DNA of 8,650 nucleotides from Nocardioides sp. GTDB lineage: Bacteria; Actinomycetota; Actinomycetes; Propionibacteriales; Nocardioidaceae. The translations under genes were made by a program, and so were the position numbers. The notes under the pieces were generated by a model that saw nothing but the letters and a program-made list of their open reading frames with translations, was not told the DNA's origin and did no database searches. Positions within the stretch are counted from its first letter, which is position 1. Each line of letters begins with the position of its first letter. The DNA lies in NCBI GenBank assembly GCA_029264225.1, contig JARICB010000135.1:1-8650 (forward strand). Direction: 5' to 3'. Of this stretch, positions 1 through 6,138 are shown in pieces.

Positions 1-487
1 GGCGTTGGAACTTCTCGTCGTCGCCCAACTTGCGGGTGTCGAACGGCTTGCACTCCACCGAGCGTCCGAGCGGACGGCCGCCGTCGTACTCCGGGTGGTA
101 GTCGGCGTAGCCCTTCGTCCAGAACAACTTCCACCACTTGCTGCGTCCGAGCAGTTCCATCGCGGCAGGACCGTTGTCGACGTAGGCGTCGAGTCGCGCT
201 GCCGGGACCTTTCCCTCGGTCAACACGTCGAGGTAGCGGCGGATCGAGTCACGGCTGTCGTTGTGACCGGCGGCACGCAATGTGGGGTTGTTGGGGATCC
301 AGATCCCGCCACCGGAGATGGCGGTGCTCCCGCCGTACATGGCTGCCTTCTCCACGATCAACGTGGAGAGGCCTTCGTCGTGGGCCGTGAGCGCAGCGGC
401 CATGCCGCCACCGCCGGAGCCGACGATGAGGAAGTCGACCTCGTGGTCCCAGGAGCCATTGCTCGTGGGGACCGCAGTGGCCGACAT
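1..487 (-). CDS. kstD: 3-ketosteroid delta1-dehydrogenase-like flavoprotein, N-terminal part
   Basis: FAD-dependent dehydrogenase expected to introduce the C1-C2 double bond into ring A of 3-ketosteroids in the cytoplasm. Only the first 162 residues are present; the gene continues past the left edge. Visible features: Rossmann FAD-binding segment VDFLIVGSGGGGMAA (residues 17-31), an acidic residue ending the second strand (LIVEK, E46), GGST (52-55), SGGGIWIPNN (58-67), and a GYADYHPEYDGGRP stretch (126-139) followed by KPFDTRKLG. This order closely matches what I recall of mycobacterial and rhodococcal KstD, more than generic fumarate-reductase-type flavoproteins. The ATG (485-487) overlaps the hydrolase stop by one base (TGATG), so the two are probably translationally coupled. 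A related flavoprotein such as a 3-ketosteroid delta4-dehydrogenase cannot be excluded without the C-terminal half. Confidence 0.85.
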   Translation of the reverse strand, partial: MSATAVPTSNGSWDHEVDFLIVGSGGGGMAAALTAHDEGLSTLIVEKAAMYGGSTAISGGGIWIPNNPTLRAAGHNDSRDSIRRYLDVLTEGKVPAARLDAYVDNGPAAMELLGRSKWWKLFWTKGYADYHPEYDGGRPLGRSVECKPFDTRKLGDDEKFQR

Positions 488-1350
488 CAGTTGGCCCGCG
501 TCAGGAAGGCGAGGACGGTGGACTCCCACGCGGCCTTCTGTTCGATCATGGCCCAATGGCCGCAGTTCGGGAACACGTGCAACTCCACTTCCGGGATCGT
601 GCGCATCGGCAGTAACGCCATGTCCATCGGGGAGACGCGGTCGTCGCGCCCCCAGGTAATGAGGGTGCGGGCCTTCACCTTGTGAAGCTGTGCCCAGTAG
701 GGCGTCTCGGCGGACGCGGCAGCGGCCTGGCCCATTGCCTCGATCGCGGCCCGGCTGTACATCTTCCGAGCGGAGGCCAGGGTGCTGGGCTCGGTGGCGT
801 GACTCCAGCGCTCCTCGATCAGTTCCTCGGTCACCAATGACCGGTCGAAGACCATCGAGTTGAGCCACTGGACGAGTCGCTCACGGGTCGGCTCCTCGGT
901 GAACTCCATCAGGAGGTTGATGCCCTCTCCCGGGGCAGGGCTGAAGATGGCCCGGCCCATGCCGCCGATGGTGACCAGGCGACGTACGCGGTCGGGATTG
1001 GCGATCGCGAACCGGGTAGCGACGATGCCGCCCATCGAATTTCCGATCATGTCGACCTGGTCGAGACCGAGGCCGTCGAGGAAGCGCCCCACGGCTGGCA
1101 ACGCCGCCACCATGGGGTGCTGGTCGGTGGGCTCACTGACGCCGAAGCCGGGGAGCTCCAGCACCAGGCAGCGGAAGTGCTGGGCGAACAGATCCAGGTT
1201 GCCCCGATAGTTGCGCCAGCCCGTCACGCCGGGGCCCGACCCGTGCAGCAGGAGAAGTGGCGGACCGTCTGCCGGTCCCGCCTCGTGGTAGCGCAGCACG
1301 CCACTCTCGGTGGGGAGTTCGCGTAGGGATTCCTCGTAGCTCACAGTCAC
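487..1350 (-). CDS. hsaD: Meta-cleavage-product C-C bond hydrolase (HsaD/BphD type)
   Basis: Alpha/beta-hydrolase of 287 residues, the usual length for meta-cleavage-product hydrolases. These hydrolyse a C-C bond in the vinylogous acid made by extradiol dioxygenases; in steroid degradation HsaD splits 4,9-DSHA into a hydroxy-hexadienoate and the C/D-ring acid. Visible: oxyanion-hole region LLLLHGSGPGVTGW (32-45), nucleophile elbow GNSMGG with Ser105, WGRDDRVSP carrying the acid (Asp236 or Asp237), and CGHW with His265. R181-W182 (ERW) matches the substrate-carboxylate arginine region of BphD. The GTG start (1348-1350) lacks a clear Shine-Dalgarno, but a -10-like hexamer lies 6 nt upstream, suggesting a leaderless message. 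It is first in a two-gene unit with the kstD-like gene. Substrate (steroid versus monoaromatic ring) is inferred from that neighbour. Confidence 0.87.
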   Translation of the reverse strand: MTVSYEESLRELPTESGVLRYHEAGPADGPPLLLLHGSGPGVTGWRNYRGNLDLFAQHFRCLVLELPGFGVSEPTDQHPMVAALPAVGRFLDGLGLDQVDMIGNSMGGIVATRFAIANPDRVRRLVTIGGMGRAIFSPAPGEGINLLMEFTEEPTRERLVQWLNSMVFDRSLVTEELIEERWSHATEPSTLASARKMYSRAAIEAMGQAAAASAETPYWAQLHKVKARTLITWGRDDRVSPMDMALLPMRTIPEVELHVFPNCGHWAMIEQKAAWESTVLAFLTRAN

Positions 1351-1356
1351 CGACTC

Positions 1357-1362
1357 ACTTTA
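1357..1362 (-). promoter_or_regulatory. Candidate leaderless -10 box for hsaD-kstD
   Basis: The minus strand reads TAAAGT here, matching the actinobacterial TANNNT -10 consensus. It ends 6 nt before the GTG at 1350, so transcription would begin at the start codon itself. No convincing -35 is seen 16-18 nt further upstream. Confidence 0.45.
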
Positions 1363-1391
1363 GGAACCTGCTCCTACCCCGGTCGGCTTCA

Positions 1392-1406
1392 TCCCGATCA
1401 CCGGGA
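1392..1406. repeat. Short inverted repeat TCCCG-n5-CGGGA in divergent promoter region
   Basis: Perfect 5-bp arms (1392-1396 and 1402-1406) around a 5-nt spacer, in the 121-bp gap between hsaD and hsaB. A further CGGGA lies at 1424-1428. This could be an operator serving both divergent genes, but arms this short are common in GC-rich DNA. Confidence 0.25.
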
Positions 1407-1459
1407 GCCCTCGGACCGCTCAGCGGGACCGATCGCGAATCGCTGCCTGCTGGCCGCCG

Positions 1460-1465
1460 TACGGT
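1460..1465 (+). promoter_or_regulatory. Candidate leaderless -10 box for hsaB
   Basis: TACGGT fits TANNNT and ends 6 nt before the ATG at 1472. There is no purine-rich ribosome-binding site in those 6 nt (CTTCCT), which supports a message starting at the A of the start codon. The -35 region is weak. Confidence 0.45.
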
Positions 1466-1471
1466 CTTCCT

Positions 1472-2014
1472 ATGAGTGAGACCGTGCCGCCGCCTACTCC
1501 CCTCGACATGCGCACCGCCATGGGATCCTTTGCATCCGGGGTGACCATCGTGACCGGGCACGGCCCCGACGGCCCGGTCGGGTTCGCCTGCCAATCCTTC
1601 GCCTCGGTCTCCTTGGAGCCGCCGCTGATCCTGTTCTGTGCCGATCACCGAGGCCGCGCCTGGCCGCAGATCAAGGAGTCCGGTCGGTTCAGCGTCAACG
1701 TGCTCGGTGAGGACCAGCGCGAACTGTGTGACCGCTTCGGCTCGAGCCGCGGCCAGAAGTACGACGGCCTCGACTGGGAACTGTCCTCGTGGGGCACTCC
1801 GTCGCTGCCGGACGTGCTGATGCGGGTGCACGCCGACGTGCACAGCGTGCACACCGAGGGCGACCACGACGTGGTCGTCGGACGCGTCTTGGCCTTGGAG
1901 ACCTCATCCGGCGACGAGCGACCGATGCTGTTCTTCCGCGGCCGATTCGGTATCGAGGATCTGCACGCGCAGATCGCCCCAACCCTGTGGGGTTGGGGCG
2001 ATCATTGGGGCTGA
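1472..2014 (+). CDS. hsaB: Flavin reductase, HsaB/HpaC-type oxygenase partner
   Basis: Predicted NAD(P)H:flavin oxidoreductase of 180 residues in the flavin-reductase-like domain family, the small component that supplies reduced flavin to a two-component monooxygenase. Visible: ASGVTIVT (21-28), the flavin-site segment GFACQSFASVSLEPPLILFC (37-56), SGRFSVNVL (70-78), GDHDVVVGRV (130-139) and PMLFFRGRFG near the C-terminus. The 37-56 segment is nearly identical to my memory of M. tuberculosis HsaB, which serves the 3-HSA hydroxylase HsaA. No oxygenase partner is in this window. The C-terminal QIAPTLWGWGDHWG is encoded by a perfect hairpin, so its residues may be dictated by the DNA structure. 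The gene runs towards the IclR gene with only 5 bp between stop codons. Confidence 0.85.
   Translation: MSETVPPPTPLDMRTAMGSFASGVTIVTGHGPDGPVGFACQSFASVSLEPPLILFCADHRGRAWPQIKESGRFSVNVLGEDQRELCDRFGSSRGQKYDGLDWELSSWGTPSLPDVLMRVHADVHSVHTEGDHDVVVGRVLALETSSGDERPMLFFRGRFGIEDLHAQIAPTLWGWGDHWG
1972..2003. terminator. 14-bp perfect stem-loop between convergent genes (bidirectional terminator candidate)
   Basis: Left arm GATCGCCCCAACCC (1972-1985), loop TGTG (1986-1989), right arm GGGTTGGGGCGATC (1990-2003): 14 of 14 pairs match. It lies inside the last codons of hsaB, ending 9 nt before its TGA (2012-2014), and 17 nt past the iclR stop on the other strand. Neither side has a T-tract, so it would be a U-less hairpin of the sort often proposed in actinobacteria, or an mRNA-stabilising 3' structure. 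Confidence 0.6.
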
Positions 2015-2019
2015 GAAGG

Positions 2020-2850
2020 TCAGCCGAGGTCGGCGACTCGCGTGACGTGTCCGCGGGTCTGGCGCGGGCGACGGGACTCGAGGTCGGGGTAGAGCGCGAG
2101 CGAAACCTGGCGGGCAGCATCAAGCACCAGCGGGGCGACCCGCTCGAGCGGGGTCTCGGCGTCGCCGACGAGGGAGATCGCCCCGATCGGGCCCTCGGGC
2201 GCCTGGATGGCGGCCGCCACACAAGCAATATTTGCGAAGCACTCACCACGCTCGAAGGCCAGCCCGCGGCGGCTGCGGATCCGGTTCAGTTCCTGGTGTA
2301 GACCATTGAGGTCGACGATCGTGCTCGTGGTCATCTGGGGCATGGTGACACCGACCCGCTCGTCCACGCTCTCGGGCGAGAGCCACGCCAGCATCGACTT
2401 GCCGAGTGCCGTCGAGTGCGCGGGGGCATAGCCACCGACTCTGGAGGGGACGGTGGTCGCGAACCGACCACCGATCTTGTCCAGGTAGTGCACCCGACCC
2501 TCGTCGAGGGTGGCGAGGTGGACAGTCATGCCGGTACGCAGCATGAGCGTGTGCAGAAAAGGCGATGCGGCTGAGCGGAGTTCGCTAGCATCGTCGCTTC
2601 CGCCGCCGAGCTGGAGGGAACGACGACCGAGGCTGTAACCGAAACTGGTGTGTTCGACCCACTGCAACTTGACCAGCTGGTCAAGGATCCGGTGTGCCGT
2701 GGAGCGCGGCAGGTGGGTAGCACGGGCGACGTCCTCGAGCGTGAGCCGACTGGTCCGTTGCGGGAACGCATCGAGGATGAGCGTCATTCGCTCGCCCATC
2801 GACGGGGGCAGTTGACGTTGCGTGGGGGGTTCAACGGGGGCAACGGACAC
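2020..2850 (-). CDS. IclR-family transcriptional regulator
   Basis: DNA-binding regulator of 276 residues, normal for IclR proteins. The N-terminal winged helix-turn-helix spans about 20-80, with LTLEDVARATHLPRSTAHRILDQL (37-60) as the helix-turn-helix. The effector-binding domain spans about 95-262, with the family signatures HSTALGKSMLAWL (145-157) and RGLAFERGECFANIACVAAAI (195-215). IclR proteins commonly sense small aromatic or carboxylic-acid intermediates. The GTG start (2848-2850) follows a strong GGAGGT site (minus strand, 2857-2862) by 6 nt. The gene is divergent from the LLM-hydratase-dehydrogenase-aldolase operon and shares its repeat-rich control region, so it most likely regulates that operon and itself. 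Ligand and sign of control cannot be read from sequence. Confidence 0.93.
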   Translation of the reverse strand: MSVAPVEPPTQRQLPPSMGERMTLILDAFPQRTSRLTLEDVARATHLPRSTAHRILDQLVKLQWVEHTSFGYSLGRRSLQLGGGSDDASELRSAASPFLHTLMLRTGMTVHLATLDEGRVHYLDKIGGRFATTVPSRVGGYAPAHSTALGKSMLAWLSPESVDERVGVTMPQMTTSTIVDLNGLHQELNRIRSRRGLAFERGECFANIACVAAAIQAPEGPIGAISLVGDAETPLERVAPLVLDAARQVSLALYPDLESRRPRQTRGHVTRVADLG

Positions 2851-2870
2851 GAGTGGACCTCCGGGGCAGA

Positions 2871-2885
2871 ACTGAAATGAATTCT
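2871..2885. repeat. Direct repeat copy 1, ACTGAAATGAATTCT (putative IclR operator)
   Basis: Exact 15-bp match to 2935-2949, 64 bp start to start (about six helical turns). The inner GAAATGAATTC is an imperfect palindrome (GAA...TTC ends), as expected for a dimeric regulator. It overlaps the likely iclR -10 (minus-strand TAGAAT, 2881-2886), so binding would block iclR transcription. Confidence 0.6.
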
Positions 2886-2886
2886 A
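2881..2886 (-). promoter_or_regulatory. Candidate -10 box of iclR (TAGAAT)
   Basis: The minus strand reads TAGAAT, a good TANNNT match, 30 nt ahead of the GTG start. This leaves a short leader containing GGAGGT. It sits inside direct repeat copy 1. No clear -35 is visible. Confidence 0.4.
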
Positions 2887-2934
2887 GGCGTCCTGCGTCA
2901 CAATAGCAGCGGGCGAGCGCGGACGGAAGCCGAC

Positions 2935-2949
2935 ACTGAAATGAATTCT
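2935..2949. repeat. Direct repeat copy 2, ACTGAAATGAATTCT
   Basis: Identical to the copy at 2871-2885 and in the same orientation. It abuts the inverted repeat that begins at 2949, so two possible binding sites are directly joined upstream of the LLM gene. Confidence 0.6.
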
Positions 2950-2965
2950 TCCCAGTCACTGGGAA
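2949..2965. promoter_or_regulatory. Perfect inverted repeat TTCCCAGT-C-ACTGGGAA (operator candidate)
   Basis: Perfect 8-bp arms around a single C, 68-84 bp upstream of the LLM start. Its ACTGGG half-sites recur in the second inverted repeat at 2997-3017. The length and symmetry suit a dimeric repressor or activator. Confidence 0.6.
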
Positions 2966-2996
2966 CCGGACACTACTCCCCCCAACGCCCCGATTG

Positions 2997-3017
2997 ACTG
3001 GGCGCACGACGCCCAGT
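2997..3017. promoter_or_regulatory. Perfect inverted repeat ACTGGGCG-n5-CGCCCAGT next to the ribosome-binding site
   Basis: Perfect 8-bp arms (2997-3004 and 3010-3017) with spacer CACGA. It shares the ACTGGG half-site with the repeat at 2949-2965; the centres are 50 bp apart. It ends directly before the purine-rich GAGAGGAG (3018-3025) of the LLM gene. It could be a second operator or an RNA hairpin in the leader that influences translation. Confidence 0.55.
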
Positions 3018-3032
3018 GAGAGGAGCCAGCCC

Positions 3033-3890
3033 ATGAAGGTCGGCATCAGCAGTCCGATCGTGACCGCGGTCCCCGGAAACGTCACTGCCTGGGAACAGAC
3101 AGCCGGAATCTCCGAGCTAGCCACGATTGCCGAGGCCGCGGACAAGCTCGGCTTCCACCACCTCACCTGCAGCGAGCACGTCGCGCTGCCGACCCAGGTC
3201 GCCGAACAGCGCGGCGGCACCTATTGGGACCCGCTGGCGACCTTCGGCTTCCTGGCCGCCCGGACCAGCCGGATCCGGTTGGCTACCCAGGTCCTCGTGC
3301 TGGGCTACCACCACCCGCTGGCGATCGCCAAGCGCTACGGCACCCTCGACCAGGTCAGCAACGGCCGACTGGTGCTCGGCCTCGGCGTCGGCTCCCTCGA
3401 AGAGGAGTTCGAACTCCTCGATGCGCCGTTCGGTGGCCGTGGTGCCCGCGCCGATGATGCCCTTGCTGCGCTACGTGCCAGCCTCGGCGTCGAAAGGCCC
3501 TCTTACACCGGTAGCCACTACACCTTCGACGACGTCTTCGTCCGTCCGGCCGCCAAGCAGGCACAGGTGCCGATGTGGATCGGCGGCAAGAGCGCCAAGT
3601 CGCTCGAGCGTGCGGTCTCGCTGGCGCAGGGCTGGGTGCCCTTCGGCCTCGACCTGGCGGGTTACCGCTCCCTGCTCGAGCGGATCGAGCAGCCGGCCGG
3701 CTTCGACGTGGTGCTCCCCGTCTCCGGTCTCGACCCGATCGGCGCCCCCGAGAAGGCCATCTCTAAGATATCCGCGACCATCGAGGCAGGCGCGACCATC
3801 ATCAACGCGAGCGTGCGCTCGACCTCGGCTGTGCACTACGTTGAACAGCTGGAAGCACTGGCCTCGCTCGTCGAACTGGAGAACCCGTGA
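3033..3890 (+). CDS. LLM-class flavin (F420-type) oxidoreductase
   Basis: Luciferase-like TIM-barrel oxidoreductase of 285 residues. Visible: MKVGISSP first strand (1-8), FHHLTCSEHVALP (41-53) after helix 1, RTSRIRLATQVLVLGYHHPLAIAKRYGTLDQVSNGRLVLGLGVGS (77-121), which is the family's most conserved block, and VPMWIGGKSAKSLERA (179-194). Actinobacterial members of this type usually use F420, but FMN is possible. I chose the ATG at 3033 because GAGAGGAG lies 8-15 nt upstream and residue 1 begins the first beta strand. A TTG at 2994 is in frame but lies in the operator region. It is first in the operon and overlaps the next gene by 4 bp (GTGA). Its reaction is unknown; position suggests a redox step on a ring-degradation intermediate. 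It has no counterpart in the standard HsaE-G-F set. Confidence 0.85.
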   Translation: MKVGISSPIVTAVPGNVTAWEQTAGISELATIAEAADKLGFHHLTCSEHVALPTQVAEQRGGTYWDPLATFGFLAARTSRIRLATQVLVLGYHHPLAIAKRYGTLDQVSNGRLVLGLGVGSLEEEFELLDAPFGGRGARADDALAALRASLGVERPSYTGSHYTFDDVFVRPAAKQAQVPMWIGGKSAKSLERAVSLAQGWVPFGLDLAGYRSLLERIEQPAGFDVVLPVSGLDPIGAPEKAISKISATIEAGATIINASVRSTSAVHYVEQLEALASLVELENP

Positions 3891-5173
3891 CCGACCTGGT
3901 GACCGAACTGACGGACCGGTTGGCGCAGCTCGACCAACGACTCGCCCGACTCGAGGACGAGGCCGAGATCAGCCGGTTGATCGCGACGTACGGCCCCCTG
4001 GCCGACGCTGGCGAGGCCGAAGCAGTCGCAGCCCTGTGGGTCGAGGACGGCGTCTATGACGTCGACGAGATCAAGATGACCGGCCGGGCCGAGATCCTGG
4101 CCATGATCCGGTCGAAGAACCACCAGGCATGGATCGCCGGCGGGTGTGCCCACTTCGTCGGCCCCGTCCGAGTGTGTGTCGACAGCGGCGCCGGTCTGGC
4201 CGAGGCCGTCGGACACTCCCTCATGGTCGTCAACGACGACGGCTTCGTGGTGCGCCGCGCTACCGCCAACGTCTGGCAGCTGCGACGGACCGACAACGGC
4301 TGGCGCGTGGTCGTGCGGACCAGCCGGGTCCTCGACGGCCGCACCGAGGCGCCTGCCCTGCTGGGCCGGGCCGGAACTCTCGGGGTCGATGTCACCAAGC
4401 AGGCGGCCAGTCGCCTCGCAGAAGCCGAAGCCAACGGCGTCGCCTGTGCCCCGGTGCGCGACCTGATCGGTGCCGATGATCTCACCGCCGCCTACGCCGT
4501 GCAGTCCGTCAACGTCGCCGCCAAGATCGCCGGCGGCGCTCGAGTGGTCGGTCGCAAGATCGGCGCCACCTCCACGGCCGTCCGGACCCAACTCGGTGTC
4601 GACCAGCCCGACTTCGGCTGGCTCTTCGACGACATGGACCTCACCGGCGCCGATGAAGTGCCGATGAGCCGCCTGCTGCAGCCCAAGGCCGAGGCCGAGA
4701 TCGCTTTCGTGCTCGCCGAAGACCTCGCCGATGGCCCGCTCGACGCCGCGCAGATTCGCGCCTCCGTCGCCTACGCCGTGGCCGCACTCGAAATCGTCGA
4801 CAGCCGCATCGCCGGCTGGGACATCCGGTTCGGCGACACCGTTGCCGACAACGCCTCCAGCGGTCTCTACGTGCTCGGCACCGAGCGCCGCACGCTCGAG
4901 GAGCTCGAGCCGATCGACGTCGAGATGACGATGTCCATCGACGGGGAGGTGGTCTCGACCGGCCAGGGCGCAGACTGCCTCGGCGACCCGTTGAACGCGC
5001 TGGCTTGGCTGGCGCGCACCGCACGCGAATACGGCGAGCCCCTGCGCGCCGGGCAGGTGGTGCTCTCCGGAGCCCTCGGCCCGATGCGCGACGTACACCC
5101 CGGCGCGGTCGTCAGCGCCGACATCAGCGGCCTCGGTAGCGTGACCGCGACCTTCTCAAGGGAGATGCAATGA
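3887..5173 (+). CDS. hsaE: NTF2/SnoaL-like domain fused to 2-hydroxypenta-2,4-dienoate hydratase
   Basis: A 428-residue protein in two parts. Residues about 20-152 look like a SnoaL/NTF2-like cone fold ([32 protein letters not shown], then CAHFVGPV, ending [19 protein letters not shown]). Residues about 168-428 are a complete 2-keto-4-pentenoate hydratase (MhpD/HsaE family, normally about 260-270 residues). Visible: [10 protein letters not shown] (220-229), [14 protein letters not shown] (237-250), [12 protein letters not shown] with Glu269 and Glu271, ALEIVDSRI with Glu302 (spacing as in the MhpD metal ligands), [10 protein letters not shown] (317-326) and LSGALGPM (393-400). The hydratase adds water to the dienoate released by the hydrolase, giving a 4-hydroxy-2-oxoacid. 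The GTG start follows GGAG by 5 nt and overlaps the LLM stop (GTGA). I see no in-frame ATG or GTG near the junction that could start a free hydratase. Confidence 0.88.
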   Translation: MTDLVTELTDRLAQLDQRLARLEDEAEISRLIATYGPLADAGEAEAVAALWVEDGVYDVDEIKMTGRAEILAMIRSKNHQAWIAGGCAHFVGPVRVCVDSGAGLAEAVGHSLMVVNDDGFVVRRATANVWQLRRTDNGWRVVVRTSRVLDGRTEAPALLGRAGTLGVDVTKQAASRLAEAEANGVACAPVRDLIGADDLTAAYAVQSVNVAAKIAGGARVVGRKIGATSTAVRTQLGVDQPDFGWLFDDMDLTGADEVPMSRLLQPKAEAEIAFVLAEDLADGPLDAAQIRASVAYAVAALEIVDSRIAGWDIRFGDTVADNASSGLYVLGTERRTLEELEPIDVEMTMSIDGEVVSTGQGADCLGDPLNALAWLARTAREYGEPLRAGQVVLSGALGPMRDVHPGAVVSADISGLGSVTATFSREMQ

Positions 5174-6138
5174 GCAAGACCAAAGTGGCCGTCATCGGCT
5201 CCGGCAACATCGGCACCGACCTGATGATCAAGGTGCTCCGCATCTCGAAGACGCTTGAGATGGGCGCCATGGTCGGCATCGACCCCGCCTCCGACGGGCT
5301 CGCCCGCGCCGAGCGGTTCGGCGTTCCGACGACCCACGAGGGCGTTGAGGGTCTGATCGCGATGGAAGGCTTCGACGACATCGACATCGTCTTCGACGCG
5401 ACCAGCGCGAAGGCCCACGTCGCCAACGCCGAGCGCCTCGCGCCCTACGGCAAGCGCCTGATCGACCTCACTCCGGCAGCGATCGGCCCGTTCGTGGTGC
5501 CGGCGGTCAACCTGGAGGAGCACGCCGACGCGACCAACGTCAACATGGTCACATGCGGTGGCCAGGCCACCATCCCGATCGTCGCCGCCGTGTCGCGGGT
5601 GACTCCCGTGGCCTATGGCGAGATCGTCGCCTCGATCTCCTCGAAGTCGGCCGGTCCCGGCACCCGCGCCAACATCGACGAGTTCACCGAGACCACCTCG
5701 CATGCCATCGAGGCCGTCGGTGGTGCCGGTCGAGGTAAGGCCGTGATCGTGCTGAACCCGGCCGAGCCGCCGTTGATCATGCGCGACACCGTCTTCTGCC
5801 TGATCAGTGACCCGGACCCGGCAACGCACGACAAGATCCGCGAGTCGGTCGTCGAGATGGTGGCCGCCGTTGCTGCCTACGTGCCCGGTTACCGGCTCAA
5901 GCAGCAGGTGCAGATCAACCCCGTTCCCGCCGACCAGCCTGTGCACACCCTGCTCGCGGAGGGCGCTACTGACGTGCCGACCCACCAGGTCTCGGTGTTC
6001 CTCGAGGTCGAGGGCGCTGCCCACTACCTCCCGGCCTACGCCGGTAACCTCGACATCATGACGTCGGCCGCGCTGCGCACCGCCGAGCACCTCGTCGCCA
6101 ACACCCTCGCTGCCACCCCCACGGAGGTCCTCGCATGA
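5170..6138 (+). CDS. hsaG: Acetaldehyde/propanal dehydrogenase (acylating)
   Basis: CoA-acylating aldehyde dehydrogenase of 322 residues (MhpF/BphJ/HsaG family), oxidising the aldehyde released by the aldolase to acetyl-CoA or propionyl-CoA with NAD+. Visible: nucleotide-binding [13 protein letters not shown] (7-19), FDATSAKAH (75-83), catalytic-cysteine segment [14 protein letters not shown] (125-138) with Cys129, and [20 protein letters not shown] (158-177), including the conserved N-I-D-E-F-T run. Length is as expected. The ATG overlaps the hydratase stop (ATGA) and is preceded by AAGGGAG 5 nt away. In this family the dehydrogenase forms a complex with the following aldolase that channels the aldehyde, which fits the coupled order here. 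If the substrate is a steroid the aldehyde should be propanal. Confidence 0.94.
   Translation: MSKTKVAVIGSGNIGTDLMIKVLRISKTLEMGAMVGIDPASDGLARAERFGVPTTHEGVEGLIAMEGFDDIDIVFDATSAKAHVANAERLAPYGKRLIDLTPAAIGPFVVPAVNLEEHADATNVNMVTCGGQATIPIVAAVSRVTPVAYGEIVASISSKSAGPGTRANIDEFTETTSHAIEAVGGAGRGKAVIVLNPAEPPLIMRDTVFCLISDPDPATHDKIRESVVEMVAAVAAYVPGYRLKQQVQINPVPADQPVHTLLAEGATDVPTHQVSVFLEVEGAAHYLPAYAGNLDIMTSAALRTAEHLVANTLAATPTEVLA

Noticed and set aside
2994..2999. TTGACT as a -35 box for the LLM operon
   Set aside because: No -10-like hexamer lies 16-18 nt downstream; that position is the ribosome-binding site and start.
2994..3032. TTG at 2994 as an upstream start of the LLM gene
   Set aside because: It lies at the edge of the inverted repeat at 2997-3017, has no ribosome-binding site and adds 13 residues ahead of the first beta strand. 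The ATG at 3033 has GAGAGGAG in front.
4893..4910. GCTCGAG repeats inside the hydratase
   Set aside because: They simply encode Leu-Glu-Glu-Leu-Glu with preferred codons; no evidence for a separate element.
3836..5098. Long minus-strand open frame (about 420 codons) opposite the hydratase fusion gene
   Set aside because: Its product is low-complexity (rich in G, D, H, V) with no recognisable domain, and it mirrors the third-position GC bias of the plus-strand gene, which has clear family motifs.
4867..6090. Minus-strand open frame (about 407 codons) opposite the aldehyde dehydrogenase
   Set aside because: Same shadow effect; the plus strand encodes a complete, well-conserved dehydrogenase and the antisense product resembles nothing.
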